The notes under the pieces: generated by a model | What the model was told of the DNA's origin: nothing | Databases searched by the model: none | Seen by the model: the letters and a program-made list of their open reading frames with translations, nothing else | Assembly: GCF_017654505.1 (NCBI RefSeq) | Contig: NC_054537.1 | Location: 68,776,145 to 68,840,144 of the forward strand | Length of the DNA: 64,000 nt | Direction: 5' to 3' | Origin: Polyodon spathula | Taxonomy: Eukaryota; Chordata; Actinopteri; Acipenseriformes; Polyodontidae | Made by a program: the position numbers and the translations under genes | In this document: positions 24,970 through 36,665 of the stretch, in pieces | Layout of the letters: the number at the start of each line of letters is the position of its first letter | Position numbering within the stretch: the first letter of the stretch is position 1

Positions 24970-25056
24970 ACAGTACACCCTTGCTCGCTATAACAAACCT
25001 GTTGGGGTACAAGCCTTTTGTTTGTTATATCGAGGGGTTTGTTATAGTGAAACAAC
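24970..25056. mobile_element. Possible pogo/Tigger-type transposon end
   Basis: CAGTACACCCTTGCTCGCTA follows TA and resembles the CAGT-starting ends of pogo-like Tc1/mariner elements with TA targets. CTATAACAAACC (24989-25000) and its exact complement GGTTTGTTATAG near 25028 form an internal hairpin, also typical of these termini. No opposite terminus was found downstream. Confidence 0.4.
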
Positions 25057-28048
25057 AATCAAAATGAATGATAAACTGTTGGAGTAAGTTAATGAGATGA
25101 GATTGTGAAGACAAGTAGAATTGCATGCACCTGTTCAGCTCATGTATGCAGAATTCAGCCTTTGCTTTATCCTATTTGTTAAAGAATTAAAACACAGTAC
25201 AAAAAAAGCACAAATCCCGAAACTAATGCTGAACTTTTATTCAAAATCAATCTGACATGAATCTTTCAAAGTGCATCAAATATTAATCCAACATTCAAGA
25301 ATCACAAACTGTAGTTTTTATTCCAAATCAGCCCAACATGAAAAGTTAATCAGATCCTCAATATTTATTTGAGTTGTTTTTTTTTTTTGTTTTTTTTTGC
25401 TTTGCCGCATGGTTGCTGAACAAGTCAAAAAACAAGTGCTTCTTGACAATCAAACTATGAGTCTTCTATGCTCCACAGTAACGATTGTGGACAGCTGGCA
25501 CTAATTTACAGTGATGCAAACTGCCAAAACAATTAATAAATAAATAAAACAATTAGCGAATACACATGTTTGGCATGGAGGATTTTTAACCCCCACTCTG
25601 CTCTGTTACATCTACTTACTGAACCCTACTTTGCTGACAAATAAGTCATTATTATCATGTATTATAGCAAATGACATTAACCAAAACAGTACATTTAAGA
25701 CTGAAAATCCATCAGTTTCTGATATTGATAAACGGTTTAAGCTTTAAAGTATTTTTTATAAACCTGTTGGATCCTCTCAGCCAACCATTATCTCACAGAT
25801 AGATGCCCTCTATATGCTAATGAGAGTTGAAACTTGCTAAACAGCAGCAGTGTTTTAAGCATTGATCCAGTCTAAAATATAACCTACTAACACATTTAAA
25901 AAATATCTTCATGCACAAAAGCATTTCAGTTTATAACAGTAATAATATCCTTTGCAGCAGTAATTACCTGTAGATAACTGGAGTTAGTTACCTAGCTGGC
26001 CCCTATATCCTAAAAGTCATCAATGATCAGATTCCTACTCTTTGTATATATGACTCATTGTTCAGTCTTGTTGTTGATGTTGATGAGCAGATCTTTAAAA
26101 ACCTTGCAATCGAACTGCATGAATTTCCATGACATCACTCAGGATTGAGGCCATTATAATGACATGGTCGTGAACTTTAATATAACCAAGCATGCGCACA
26201 CATCGACTTCAACAAAATCAACTGAATAAACCCTGACACGTCTCCAGTTAACACTGGCTGTGTTCTTTTTGAAATTCTGAAGACCCCAATTGCAACGTTT
26301 ATTAGTCTTGATTTAAAAGAGCAATCGAATTACTCAAGTCTGGATTCAAATATAATCCTCATAAAACATTCTTCAAATATATAGAAACGTACATCAATAA
26401 CCGACCAAAAAAATGAGACATTTCTTGGTCTGTCAGTATAATTAGATAATTGTCTGACCTTAGAATAACTGCATTGATATTCAGGAGGATTAATATTGCT
26501 AGAAATTTGCTGAAGGCTGCATACCTTTTTTCTGTTAGTTTCTGTGAAGACATGATTTATTTGATGTGTCAAAAATAGGATGCCTTTTATTGAACTATCA
26601 GGTTTGAAATACTCACTTTCTGTTCAGGCTCACTGAGTTTATACATATATTTTGTATTTATTATTATTGCATTACACCTCCTGTGGTTCTTTGCACTCAG
26701 ACATGGAGGCTAGATGAAATAAATAATTGATTTATCATTATGAGGTTTGTTAATAAAGATAAACTATCATTTTTAACTGAGAGGAGGTTATCAATCTGGG
26801 CTTTGTATACTAAATTTAGATGTGGAGTAGTCTAGTAGTTTAACCACACCATTCTGATCAGGTTCCTATTGTATTAAAATGAAGGCGAGATTGCCAGTAG
26901 TTATTTTTGTTACGGTCATATGACGTCATTTTAAACAGTGATTCACTTAACACATATTCAATTTAGTGACCCTGCTCATCGTAATTCTGTCCTGTATTTA
27001 TTAATTATTACTTATTATTGCTGTAAGGTCAGTATTGCATCATTAGTTAACTGCCATCATATAAATCAGCTGTCATTGCTAAGTACCGTATTCCTTCAAA
27101 TTTAAGCCGCAGCCCAAATTTCTCACCCTCAATTTGAGAAGTAAACAAAACATAAAATAAAGGTGCATTTGCAAAGATACAACCTCAATTACACATATAA
27201 GAAAACAATGTATGTAGGCAGTCTTTGGCCATCTGCTGTCACACAGAGTATTACAATTGTGCACTGCTTCTCATTTCCAGTTGTGAATACTCACACCTGT
27301 TTTTCTCCATTTTTGTGAACTGTGGTATTGCTTGGCATGTCGAAAAATATGGGGTCTGATTAGCATTTCTGATCTGTCCCAACTGGTGTGGTTTGTTAGA
27401 CTGTTGCTTAATAACGAAATGCTGAAATTGTAAAAGGTTCTCTTCGAATTCCACAGGAAGCTAATGACATTTCTTTGAAAATGGCTGCCTGTATGTCATG
27501 TTTGATTCAAGATCACATTGCTGTTTGTGTACTCAGGTATTCATCTCTTTTGTTGAAGATTTTAATACACTGGACTTGAATTTAAAACACAGTTTTTTTG
27601 GAATTAGTTTAAAAAGTGCATACTAATAAAACTATACATACAGCGTAAAAAAAAAAAAAAAAAAAAAACTTCAAACCTATTATTTTTATTAAAGAATTTT
27701 TTCAAAACATGTAAGATTTTAGGAGAAACGTGACATAGCTTAGAAGATGGCTGCCTAACTCTTGAGCTGTGCGCTCCCATGTCCAAATCCTATATATATA
27801 TATATATTTTTATTAAAATGACTACGACTGGAAATATAGTAACAAATAGGGATGGGTTCCTCTTTTTTTTTTTTATTCCATCTATTACGATGTGTATCCA
27901 GCTGGGGACAATGCAGTATGTATAAGACACTTTAGCAGGGTTTTTTTTTAACCATCAAAAACCAGATGCATTTCTATTGGCAACTATATAGAAGCTACGT
28001 TATTTTCACTACTATTGCTGTTTTATATGGTTGTTACTGCTGTTGTAG

Positions 28049-28095
<47 letters not shown>

Positions 28096-28280
28096 TATAT
28101 AGAATATAAAACTACTGTAAAGGTTTGAGACTCGAAAAAACACAGTATGGTGTATTCGAACACTTTACCCCAGCCCTTATCTTACCTCGTATGTTCACTT
28201 ATGGTCGTTACACAATTTGTTTCTACAAATTTTATCCGAAACCAGATTATTGTGATAAGTCCCCAACATAAATCAATCTG
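25057..28280. other. Unassigned DNA
   Basis: No gene or complete element. Notable only are a T-rich tract at 25376-25400, ACCGTATTCCTTCAAATTTAAGCCGC near 27086 (a motif known from short fish MITE ends, partner not found), poly-A at about 27646-27668 and (ATT)n at 28049-28094. Confidence 0.5.
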
Positions 28281-28283
28281 AAT

Positions 28284-28294
28284 TGTGTGTGTGT

Positions 28295-28336
<42 letters not shown>
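28284..28336. repeat. (GT)n followed by a 28-base poly-G tract
   Basis: GT tract 28284-28308 and 28 consecutive G at 28309-28336. Confidence 0.97.
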
Positions 28337-28339
<3 letters not shown>

Positions 28340-28999
28340 GCATCAACAGTTTGCAAGATTAATGCTAGTTGATGGAGATTTAAAGATTGACGACATCTAT
28401 TTTTGTTTAAATACGGTCAGTGGTTACTGTTCCCCGCATCCACAATGATTAGTCACTGATCCAAATGATTGGAATAGTCTAATCACTAATATAAAAACAA
28501 GAATATTACAGATTCTAATGGGGTTTAATATTGGGTTAGATTACTATGGAAACTAATTGCGTCTGCTGTTTTAAGCAACTGTGTCTAAATTGGAGATGTG
28601 GGAGTGTGTTCTGAGTGGTGGCTCTCACCCGGAGAATCCATTTTTTTTTGTTTTTTTTATGTGTGTGGGTTTTTTTTTCTTTTGTCTTTTCCTCCTGCTG
28701 TAATAATAATAACTGAAATGCAGGGCTAAATGGTGATGATACTAGTTTTTTTGAAGATCTCGAAACCATGTTAGTGATTTGGGTCAATATGCAATGATAG
28801 TGGGTTGAGATTTCAATCTGGTGCTGGATCCGATCGTAGTTCTCCATTAGCTTGCTGTGGGTCTAGGTCATTGACAGTATTGCAGGGTATATGTGATGGT
28901 CTATTTCTAGTGGATATTTGCCGCTTACAAAGTCCAAAAGTAAGAAACTAAACATTTTACTCTTTAATTAACGCCACACTCTCGTCTGCAATTGGGAAA
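28337..28999. other. Unassigned DNA upstream of the LINE
   Basis: T-rich and otherwise featureless. It may include 5' sequence of the following LINE, but no coding block is recognised. Confidence 0.4.
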
Positions 29000-29341
29000 A
29001 GCTGTGTAATTACAGAATTAGCTCCCTTATTATTGGATATGTTCAGAGAATCATATATAGGGAGCTCCTTGCCATCCACTCTATCCTAGGCACTTATCTC
29101 ACTTATTCTTAGAAAAGACAATGATCCATCTCACTGCTCAAGTGACAGACCTATCAGTTTAATTAGTAAAAATGGAAAAAATGTTATCAAAAATTCTGTC
29201 TCACCATCTGGACAAAATTATTCCAAAATTGATTCACCCTGACCAAGTTGGGTTTCTTAGAGATCGATGTTCTTCTGATAACATAAGACGTCTGAATGAT
29301 ATTATGTGGGCTACGCAATATGCTGCCCACCCAATGGCACG
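29000..29341 (+). pseudogene. L1/Tx1-type LINE RT, N-terminal piece
   Basis: One frame reads ELAPLLLDMFRESYIGSSLP, ALISLILRKDNDPSHCSSDR and PISLIS. After a small shift it gives KMLSKILSHHLDKIIPKLIH and PDQVGFLRDRCSSDNIRRLN. These are the fingers region of an L1-type RT (PISLLN...HPDQVGFI-type motifs). A stop interrupts the first frame near 29089. It breaks off at 29341 just where motif A should follow, and motif A is found again at 30.2 kb. Confidence 0.85.
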
Positions 29342-29435
29342 GGCATAAATTGATTTTACTTGGCTGCTTGCGGGCACAATGACTACTGCATAGGTTCTTA
29401 TTTTACACACTGCCTTCTTGCAACTATATATATAT

Positions 29436-29491
<56 letters not shown>

Positions 29492-30189
29492 ATATATATA
29501 TAGAATTTTAGTGGGGTTATTCTTGGCTCACTCTGATAAGGCCAAGACTCAGGCAGTAATTGTGTGTGCTGCACTTATTCTTAAAATAATTTATATATAA
29601 GACGCAATGCAAATATTTTTAAATAGTATGTTTACACAGATAACCATGAATTAACTAAAATAAAAAAAGTGTAGATAGCGTCTCACTTTGTTTCAATTTG
29701 ACAAATTTGTCAGCACTACTGTTTTAAAGATCGCTCATCTACAGTACAATTATTCAGAGAAAGTGGATTCATAACTAAATATACTATGGTGAAATAAAAA
29801 ATATATACTGTATATATTCTAAATTCTAAGTAATGAAATATATTATTTTTCTTAATAACAGTCGGCGTAATTCAGTGCTTACTAACATAATAACACCCTG
29901 CCTCTGCTAACGAATGATTGGACAGCTGTCAGATCTTTCACTTTCCCTTTGGCTACTTACTCACCTTCAATTATCGTGCAGGAAAAAAAGAAAATGTTGC
30001 ATACGTACAAGCACAGCATAAGCGAGTACCGCTGTCGACAGACTGCTGTGGCGCTTTTGTTGGAAAACTTGTAAAGCTTTCTTTATTTTCCCACACTATG
30101 ACCCGCCAGAAATGTGTTCACAACCCATAATTTAAGAGCAGCAGCCGCAGGCACAATGGACTGGCTTTGTGGGCATGAATTTGCCCGTG
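29342..30189. mobile_element. Insertion into the L1/Tx1 LINE, containing repeat copy B
   Basis: About 850 bp separate the fingers from the palm of the LINE RT. The insert holds (AT)n at 29424-29501 and, at 29674-30055, copy B of the repeat at 20167-20728 (AGCGTCTCACTTTGTTTCAA, one ATTGGACAGCTG at 29917-29928, GTACAAGCACAGCATAAGCG). Copy B lacks the middle of copy A. I could not find terminal repeats or a target duplication, so the exact borders are uncertain. Confidence 0.65.
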
Positions 30190-30715
30190 GGCATCACTTT
30201 GACGACCACTGCACTAGACGCAGAGAAAACCTTCGACAGAGTGGAATGTGAATATTTATACTGTACACTGCAATCATTTGGTATTGGTTCCAGTTTTATT
30301 CAGTGGGTGCAGTCACTGTACCAGCACCCAACAGTGGCAGTCCTAACAAATAGCTTAATATCTCACCAGTTTGAGCTGGAGAGCGGCAGCAGGCAGGAAT
30401 GCCCTCTATCACTCCTGCTTTTTGCCCTCGCATTGGAACAACTTGCAGCTGCTATCAGTGTAATCCCTTCTTTCCCTGGTATGCAGATGGGGGATTCAAC
30501 ATATAAACTCATGCTTTATGTGGATGATATTTTTTTATTTGTGTCTGATCCTGAGAAATCTGTACCTGGCCGCCTTGAACTGGTAAGCTGGTTCTCAAAA
30601 TTCTCAGGATACAAAATTAATTGGACAAAGTCAGAGGCTCTCCCTCTTACATCCCACATCTCTGTTCCAGGCTGATCTATTTCAATGGCCTAAGAAAGGA
30701 TTAAAATATTTGGGT
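30190..30715 (+). pseudogene. L1/Tx1-type LINE RT, palm piece
   Basis: A 168-codon frame reads TALDAEKTFDRVECEYLYCT (motif A, normally SLDAEKAFDRVEW), then LESGSRQECPLSLLLFALAL (motif B; the family Gly-Cys-Pro is changed to Glu-Cys-Pro), MLYVDDIFLFVSDP (motif C, YADD changed to YVDD) and SGYKINWTKSEALPL. Catalytic Asp residues are kept in A and C, but the motif-B change and the flanking breaks make it inactive. It would form the catalytic palm of the L1-type RT and continues at 31.97 kb. Confidence 0.9.
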
Positions 30716-30720
30716 CGTAA

Positions 30721-31787
30721 CACTAGAAACCCCACGGCAGTCATTTTGGTGGTTTTTTAAAATGTAATTTTCTCCACTCATGTAACACATATGGGGCTGC
30801 GCATTCATGTTCCTTTCTGTCCGCGTGTATTAAATATTCTCACAAAACATGAAAAGCGGGAGTACAGAAATAAAGGAGATAAATTACATTATACCTAAAA
30901 GCCCCCAGAGCAGTCACACTGACGGCCACACAGAAAACAACTGTATTGTGATTATAGAGAACAGTATTCTACTTTATTATTTTTATTTACTAGTCCGCAA
31001 TGTGCTTAGCTGTAATTAAATTCTCTGCCTGAGTGAATGACTGACAGTCTATTGTTTTTCAATCAGCCTTTTCAAAGGCTGGCACCTGCTTGCCACCTGT
31101 GCTGTTTTGGTCAGACCGTGGAGTTTTACCACGCAAGAAAATATGGAGTTTTGGATCAGATGGCACGGAAGTATTCCATGAAAGCTGGCTCCCAACAGTG
31201 GTCTGTTCAGATGTTTTACAATGTATTGGACCTAGCAGCCATCAACTCCTGGGTACTTTACAAAGAATGCACAAGAAGAATTTACCAAGGAGAGAATATA
31301 TTTTACAGTTAGCACAGGAACTTTGCAAGAAGCATTTGGAACAGAGGGAGACTGCCAAGCATGTATCCACAGCTGAAGCTGGCAACCCTGCTGAGAGATG
31401 CAAGAGATGTCAATGCCAGGTTGGCACCTGCAATGAAAATAAAACTTTGGGCAGCTGTGCCCTGTGCAGAAAGGCAGCATGGAGAAGCGCATTATCTGTA
31501 TTGATTGTGAACAACCTTAGACTCAAGGAAAAGGAATATAATTTTGTCAAAAAAAAAAGAAAAATAAATTAGACTTTTTTTTATAACTTCTTGCGATGTG
31601 CGCTTCTGTAAAATGTTTTGTAAGTTTATTTATCTACGTTGCTCAGTTGCTTTTGTGCACCTGATAATAAATCGATTGCTGTTGAAAAGTAAAAAATGTA
31701 CTGATGTTATTTCAGTTTTATAAATATGTATGTTGTAAACCGATGTCTGTTCAGATGTTTATTTATTTACATTTTCTTGTTTTGATT

Positions 31788-31849
<62 letters not shown>

Positions 31850-31970
31850 TATATGCTTAGGTTGTTTATGTATGTTTATGTCAGATGTTTATGTAACATT
31901 TCGCCTTTTGTTAGACTATTTACAGTGTTTTGAATACAGCCATCAGAAAGACTGCTGCGGGGCTTCTAGG
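30721..31970 (+). mobile_element. Internally deleted piggyBac element inside the LINE
   Basis: Left end CACTAGAAACCCCACGGCAG and the complement of the right end CCTAGAAGCCCCGCAGCAGT are inverted repeats (about 24 of 32 positions agree over the longer match). The C-terminal third of a piggyBac transposase lies between them. Flanks are GTAA on the left and TATG on the right, so the expected TTAA duplication has decayed or the borders are off by a base or two. The LINE coding blocks resume on either side. It contains an (AT)n tract at 31789-31844. Confidence 0.82.
31070..31572 (+). pseudogene. piggyBac transposase C-terminal part
   Basis: Two overlapping frames, switched near 31280, read LDQMARKYSMKAGSQQWSVQ, MFYNVLDLAAINSWVLYKEC, then SRRE-like PRREYILQLAQELCKKHLEQ, and a Cys-rich tail with RCKRCQCQ, GTCNENKTLGSCALCRK. 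The VDxxDQM-like block and YNVLDLAxINAWVLYK are diagnostic of piggyBac transposases, which excise and insert precisely at TTAA. The catalytic Asp region is deleted and the C-terminal Cys-rich (cross-brace zinc) domain has lost some pairings. About 165 of the usual 550-600 residues remain. Not functional. Confidence 0.88.
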
Positions 31971-33078
31971 TATGAGTATATCTTTGGTCCTTCTAGTGTA
32001 TATTCCACCCAAAATCAATAATTTAATCCCATGTAACACTGAGCCTCTACTAGATAAAATTGCAGCTGATTTCACAAGATGGTCCTCTTTGTTTCTGTCA
32101 TTGTGGGGAAAAGCTAACATTATCAAAATGAATGGCACACCTAAATAAACTATTTACTGCTGGTTCTCCCAATTAAAATCCCAAGTAAATACTTTTCATA
32201 ATTTGACAGATTATGTAACCAATTTCTGTGGAATGGGAAAAGCCCCAGACTTCATTTGAAAATTCTGCAGGGTCCCATAGATAGTGGAGGGTTGGGCATT
32301 CCTAAATTAATATTCTACCATTATACATGTGTTACGACACAGAGCGCAATGGTCCACACCCACCGAAAGGGCACCACCTTGGTTTAGCACTGAGAGGTTT
32401 GCTACTGGCCTCCTCTCCCCCTTTAACTCTATTGTTATCAAGCTATCTCTGCTAGGTCAGACCCATCCAATTCTGTATTGTGCTAAACAGGAATGGAGGA
32501 GAGTTGGACAAATATTTGGTTATAAAACCCATATTTGATAGACTCAGCAGGGATCTGGAAGAACCCCAAGTTATGTATTGGTAACACCCCCTTTTTGTGG
32601 AAAGACTGGTATAATAGGAGTATATATGTCCTAGGAGAGATATCCGAAACAATATAATAAAATATTTTGAAAAACTTAAAGATCAATTTGGTTTACCGCA
32701 GTCCCACTTTTGGAGATATTTACAAATTGCAGACATGCTGCGTCCGGTATTTGGCTCAAGCTCTAACCCACCTAGGCATGTAGAGACTGCAACCAAGACC
32801 TTTGGAAGATTTAACAAGGGGCATGAAGCCTCTGCCTATTATATCATGCTTCTGCAAAAGACAAATACATATACTTTGGCTTTACAATCAGTTTGGGAGA
32901 AATATTTAAATATATCCTTTACTGAAGAGGAATGGCTTGTTCATTTTAAGATCTGGCATAGGTTTTACTGGACCCCCACAAGGTTACATAGGCTGGGCTT
33001 GAAGGACTCCCCAGATTGCTGGAAGTGTCTAACAGAGGTGGGGACTTTTGTGCATGGATTTTTTTTCCCTCCTGGGTA
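31971..33078 (+). pseudogene. L1/Tx1-type LINE ORF2 C-terminal piece
   Basis: After the piggyBac element the frame resumes with VYIPPKINNLIPCNTEPLLD, FTRWSSLFLSLWGKANIIKM, then SGGLGIPKL-like sequence, a segment with GQTHPILYCAKQEWRRVGQI, and finally HFKIWHRFYWTPTRLHRLGL, DSPDCWKCLTEVGTFVHGFF. These correspond to the thumb and the C-terminal Cys motif (CWKC...H) of L1-type ORF2. Several stops and frame changes break it up (near 32146, 32340 and 32540). Confidence 0.85.
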
Positions 33079-33082
33079 TTAA

Positions 33083-33275
33083 CCCTTTGCAGATGGTCCA
33101 TTATAATTTTGATCAAACTAGACTGATGATGTAATTACCTACAAAGCAGTCACAAGTCGGCTAGATTGGAATAAAAGCCTTTGTCAGACTTCAGACAATC
33201 AATGAAAATGTAGTTAGTCATGCTCATAAACCAGGAGCGATCCTAGTTCCTGAGGGTTGTGGCTACCACAAAGGG
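33083..33275. mobile_element. Possible piggyBac-like MITE
   Basis: TTAA (33079-33082) is followed by CCCTTTGCAGATGG. At 33262-33275 the complement reads CCCTTTGTGGTAGCC, followed by TTAC on the plus strand, one base from TTAA. The 193-bp unit is non-coding. It abuts the end of the LINE coding region, so it may have inserted into the LINE 3' end. Confidence 0.45.
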
Positions 33276-34266
33276 TTACTTCCCCTTTACCTTTGTTTTC
33301 CTGGTTCTTCACTGTGTGCACATCCCCCAGAATAGTTTCGATTCACTTCATCTCCCAAGGCAGATCTTGCAGACTAGACCACATCATCTTGATCTGTCAA
33401 TCAGTTCCACAGCCTAAACTTTTAATAACATTTTAATTAAGAACAACTCAGAAAACCTTTATTCAGTATCTTCTTTATAAGAGGTGCCTACATGTCGGAC
33501 TCAAATAAATGGCTTTGTGTAAAACAGTCTCTGCGTATGACATTAGTGGTACCAGGAAGGGGTTCGCCTTTAATAATTGTATGTCTGCACTAGGCATCCA
33601 CCTGGGAAATCTGACCTAGAAACCAACATCCAGCTGTGACAATTTAATATAATATGTGAGAATAAACTGGAAATGTGGGGAGCACTGGACCAAAGTCATT
33701 TATTTATACAGGCTTATTGTTTTTGTTTTTTGTTTTTGGTAGATTAGCCAATGTATTTGTGATAGTTAGATTTTAAAGTAAATCTGCCAAATACATGCAT
33801 TCAATACAATGAAAAAAAAGATAAAATCAGATATAATATGCGGTTGCTTGTTTAGCCTAGAAGGAACTGCTTCCCAGATAAATAAATACATTATAAAAAA
33901 ATAAATAAATAGTAACACTGAATAGTTTTCAAAAGTGGTTGCTTTCTAACTTGAAGGGGTTTTTTTTTTTTTTTTAAGGTACTTGAAGACAGATAAAACT
34001 GTTAATCCTATTATTCATCCTGTTTATGATGTTCATGAAGTTATGCGTATACACACTCTGTTTCAATTGAACAGATATAGTATACATACCTGCCTGCTAG
34101 GATATGAAAAGTAAAATATTACAATATTAAAAGTATTCACATAATGTATGTTTTGTATCAAAATTCAATTAGAATATACATTATCTAGGAGGATTTCAAA
34201 TTGAAATCCTCTCTCCGGGTGTGTGAGTGAGCAAATGAAGCAGAGTTAACAATCTGCCCCCTGGCC
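33276..34266. other. Unassigned DNA, possible LTR remnant near 33480-33560
   Basis: CTTTATAAGAGGTGCC, AATAAATGG and a downstream TGGTACCAGGAAGGGG resemble the TATA box, polyadenylation signal and primer site at the 3' edge of an LTR, but no matching start or second copy is seen. The remainder is AT-rich and featureless. Confidence 0.3.
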
Positions 34267-34642
34267 TGTGAGGGCGCTGTGTAACAGGAACAGTGTGCTC
34301 TGGACTGGATGGTTTGACAGTTCATTCCAGGGTCAGTTGGAAGTTGGCTATCCAGGAAGGGAGCGGAGCCACAATACCAGAAGTCATCACTCTAATACGG
34401 TAGGTGATGTGTCAGTCATAGATTGGAGGAGACGTGACTGCACTCGTTACAGAAGGGGCGGGACTGAAGGTTTATTAGGGGATGTGGCCAAGCGATCTGT
34501 TCCTTGTGTTATGGTTACTCAAAGACCTACGAGGAAAAACCCTGTGTACTAACCATGAGTGTTTGTTTTGTCAAAACAACCCAAATAAAGATCTGTTTTA
34601 ACGTGAACTGTCTTGTGTGTATTGTTTTTTAACACTGCCACA
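34267..34642 (+). mobile_element. Candidate solo LTR
   Basis: Starts TGTGAGGGCGCTGTG, ends CACTGCCACA, and carries a polyadenylation-like AATAAAG near 34585 followed by a GT/T-rich stretch. It looks like a Gypsy-type LTR in layout and size (376 bp), but flanking 5-mers (TGGCC and GGGTG) do not match, so it is only a candidate. Confidence 0.35.
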
Positions 34643-36429
34643 GGGTGGAATTAAAATTATCCTTATCTCTAATATGAAAAAAAAAAAAAATTATCTTGAT
34701 TTAAAAATGTTATTTGATTACCGAAACAAAATCCGGACCAAAGATAGCTTGAAAAATCCAATTTCAAAACCAAAAATCTGATTAGTCAAATTTTTACAAA
34801 ATGGGCCCTGGGACTCTCTAATCAGAACAATATTTATTTTGGTTTGATGCAGGATAATTTTAAGGATTATATGAAGCACACACATATTGTCTTTTCATAC
34901 CAGTTAATGGTCAAGAAATGGTCATAAAACCAAGCAATATAAGCAGGCTGCTGACAGTCACAACACTTTCTAAACATTTGGACACTAAAGCAAACAGGAT
35001 ATGTGAGTTGCTTCATGGTGTGCAGTAAAATAACACTGAGCAAGTTCTTAGTGCTCCAGTCTATTATTTCCACCTGTGTGGTCAAAGGCACAGTAACATA
35101 GCTATTTCTATTCATAGAACATTGAGTGCAGAACAGTGTCAACTTTGGCAGCACTTAATTAGCACATATGATTTCCAATATGATGGCTTTGTTTCTATAG
35201 CTATATACAATGTTAATATTATATTCATTACTAGCACTGAAAAACAATAACAATAAAGTCAAATTAGCTTTGAGGCCTAAACACAAAAAGCCATGAACAG
35301 ATCTCAACACCCTCAATATTACTGGTCTTACAGTAATTAAGAGGCATATTAATTCACTAAGGGGTCTATTCTCAAAAAGGTGTGTAAACCCGACGTAGCC
35401 TGCTGCTACACACCCCCACAATGCACTCATTCTCAAACAGAAATTTCAGCTGCGTAGCTGGCTGTGGGCGTGGCTTGCGGCTCCGCAGATTCTGAAATGC
35501 AAATATGACTTCAACAAAGACACGCCTCTGAATGGCCAAATAAAGGTGCCCAGAGTTTGCGTTGGACTTTCTCACACAACTAACAGTATTTAACGTGTCA
35601 GCTATAATTTAAGCTATAACATTTGTTTAGTTTGCCTTAGGCCTATATTACTCAGGATTTATTTCTTTTTTTTAAGACAATATTTAAGAAGTTCTTAAGA
35701 AAAAAATTAGGACGATTGTAAGAAAAATTGAAGAATTTAACTTAAGAACAATCTTACGAAGATCTTAACTATTTTCTTACAGACTTTCTTAAGTTTTGTC
35801 TTAAGACTTTCAAGAATACGGCCCCTGGCTCGCTGCTCCTCGTGGGCTCTGCCATGATTGATTAGCATTGTGGGATACACGATACTGTTTAGCATATCAT
35901 CTGTACATCATTTGGGTACATTAGCATTAATTGTATCTTAGTTCAGTTTGCCACTGGAGCTCCTTATGAAACCAAGGTGCACCAGAGATGCTCGGGGCGG
36001 CAGAAGAAGGCATGCGAGTATCAAAAGAGCTTTGAGGCGAAATTAATTGTTTCAGGAGGTGCTCTACTCGTGTACTTAATTGGGCAAAATGTTGTGCTTG
36101 AATTGAGTTTGGCACGCATCTAGAGCATCCGACTGAAAATGGCCTAACACAGACATCATCTTTGGACATATAAATTGTTTTTCAGTTTAAATTTTTTTTT
36201 CGTAATCACTAAAGCACAGTTACTGATACTATTAGCACAATCCTCAAAACAGTTTACAAAAACACCAAAGCAGTTGTGTGATTTGTAAAACATTGTAAAA
36301 CATCAAATACAACTGCAATATTCATTCACCTTTCAAAATCTAATATTTACATAAATTCTTAATATCATTTAACTCTTCAAGCAAAATATAATACAACTTT
36401 CAATTTTAACTAGATCATGCAATTCATTA
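34643..36429. other. Unassigned DNA with Harbinger-like termini
   Basis: GGGGTCTATTCTCAAA at 35361 and the complement GGGGCCGTATTCTTGAAAG ending at 35825 look like Harbinger-type inverted ends, the second with many CTTAAG motifs inside it, but the three flanking bases differ (TAA versus TGG). A minus-strand 80-codon frame (35927-36169) is unrecognised. Confidence 0.4.
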
Positions 36430-36665
36430 TTATTATTTGTTTATTTTAGCAACACCTTTATCCAAGGAGACTTACAGAGACTAGGGTGTGTGAAATGTGC
36501 GTCAGCTGCATAATCACTTACAACAACGTTTCACCCGAAAGACAGAACACAAGGAGGTTAAGTGACTTGCTCAAGGTCACACAGTGAGTCAGTGAGAGCT
36601 GGGATTTGAACCAGGGACCTCCTGGGTAGAAGCCCTTTTCTCTAACCACCGAAACACATAGCCTC
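36430..36665 (-). mobile_element. tRNA-derived SINE
   Basis: On the minus strand a tRNA-like head carries an A-box-like TGGTTAGAGAA and an exact B box GGTTCAAATCC. It is followed by a conserved body (GTGTGACCTTGAGCAAGTCA, CTTAACCTCCTTGTG), then a tail with CTTGGATAAAGGTGTTGCTA and an AT-rich 3' end. The TTGGATAAAGGYG tail is the L2-LINE-like end shared by many fish SINEs, which lets L2 machinery copy them. It is essentially full length. Confidence 0.85.

Larger units (their letters stand above)
29000..33078 (+). mobile_element. L1/Tx1-type LINE split by two insertions
   Basis: RT and C-terminal blocks of one LINE lie in order in three pieces: 29000-29341, about 30190-30715 and 31971-33078. 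The gaps hold unrelated DNA (29342-30189) and a piggyBac element (30721-31970). The protein blocks continue across both gaps in the family's normal order, so the pieces come from one insertion. Stops and frameshifts are frequent and the 5' half (endonuclease) is absent. No poly-A tail is recognised at the 3' end, where a small piggyBac-like MITE begins. Confidence 0.85.

Noticed and set aside
35361..35825. A Harbinger element defined by GGGG-type ends
   Set aside because: The ends are similar, but the flanking triplets TAA and TGG do not match and the two ends may belong to different elements.
36570..36665. A functional tRNA gene
   Set aside because: A and B boxes are present, but the anticodon and acceptor stems do not fold and the body continues into a SINE.
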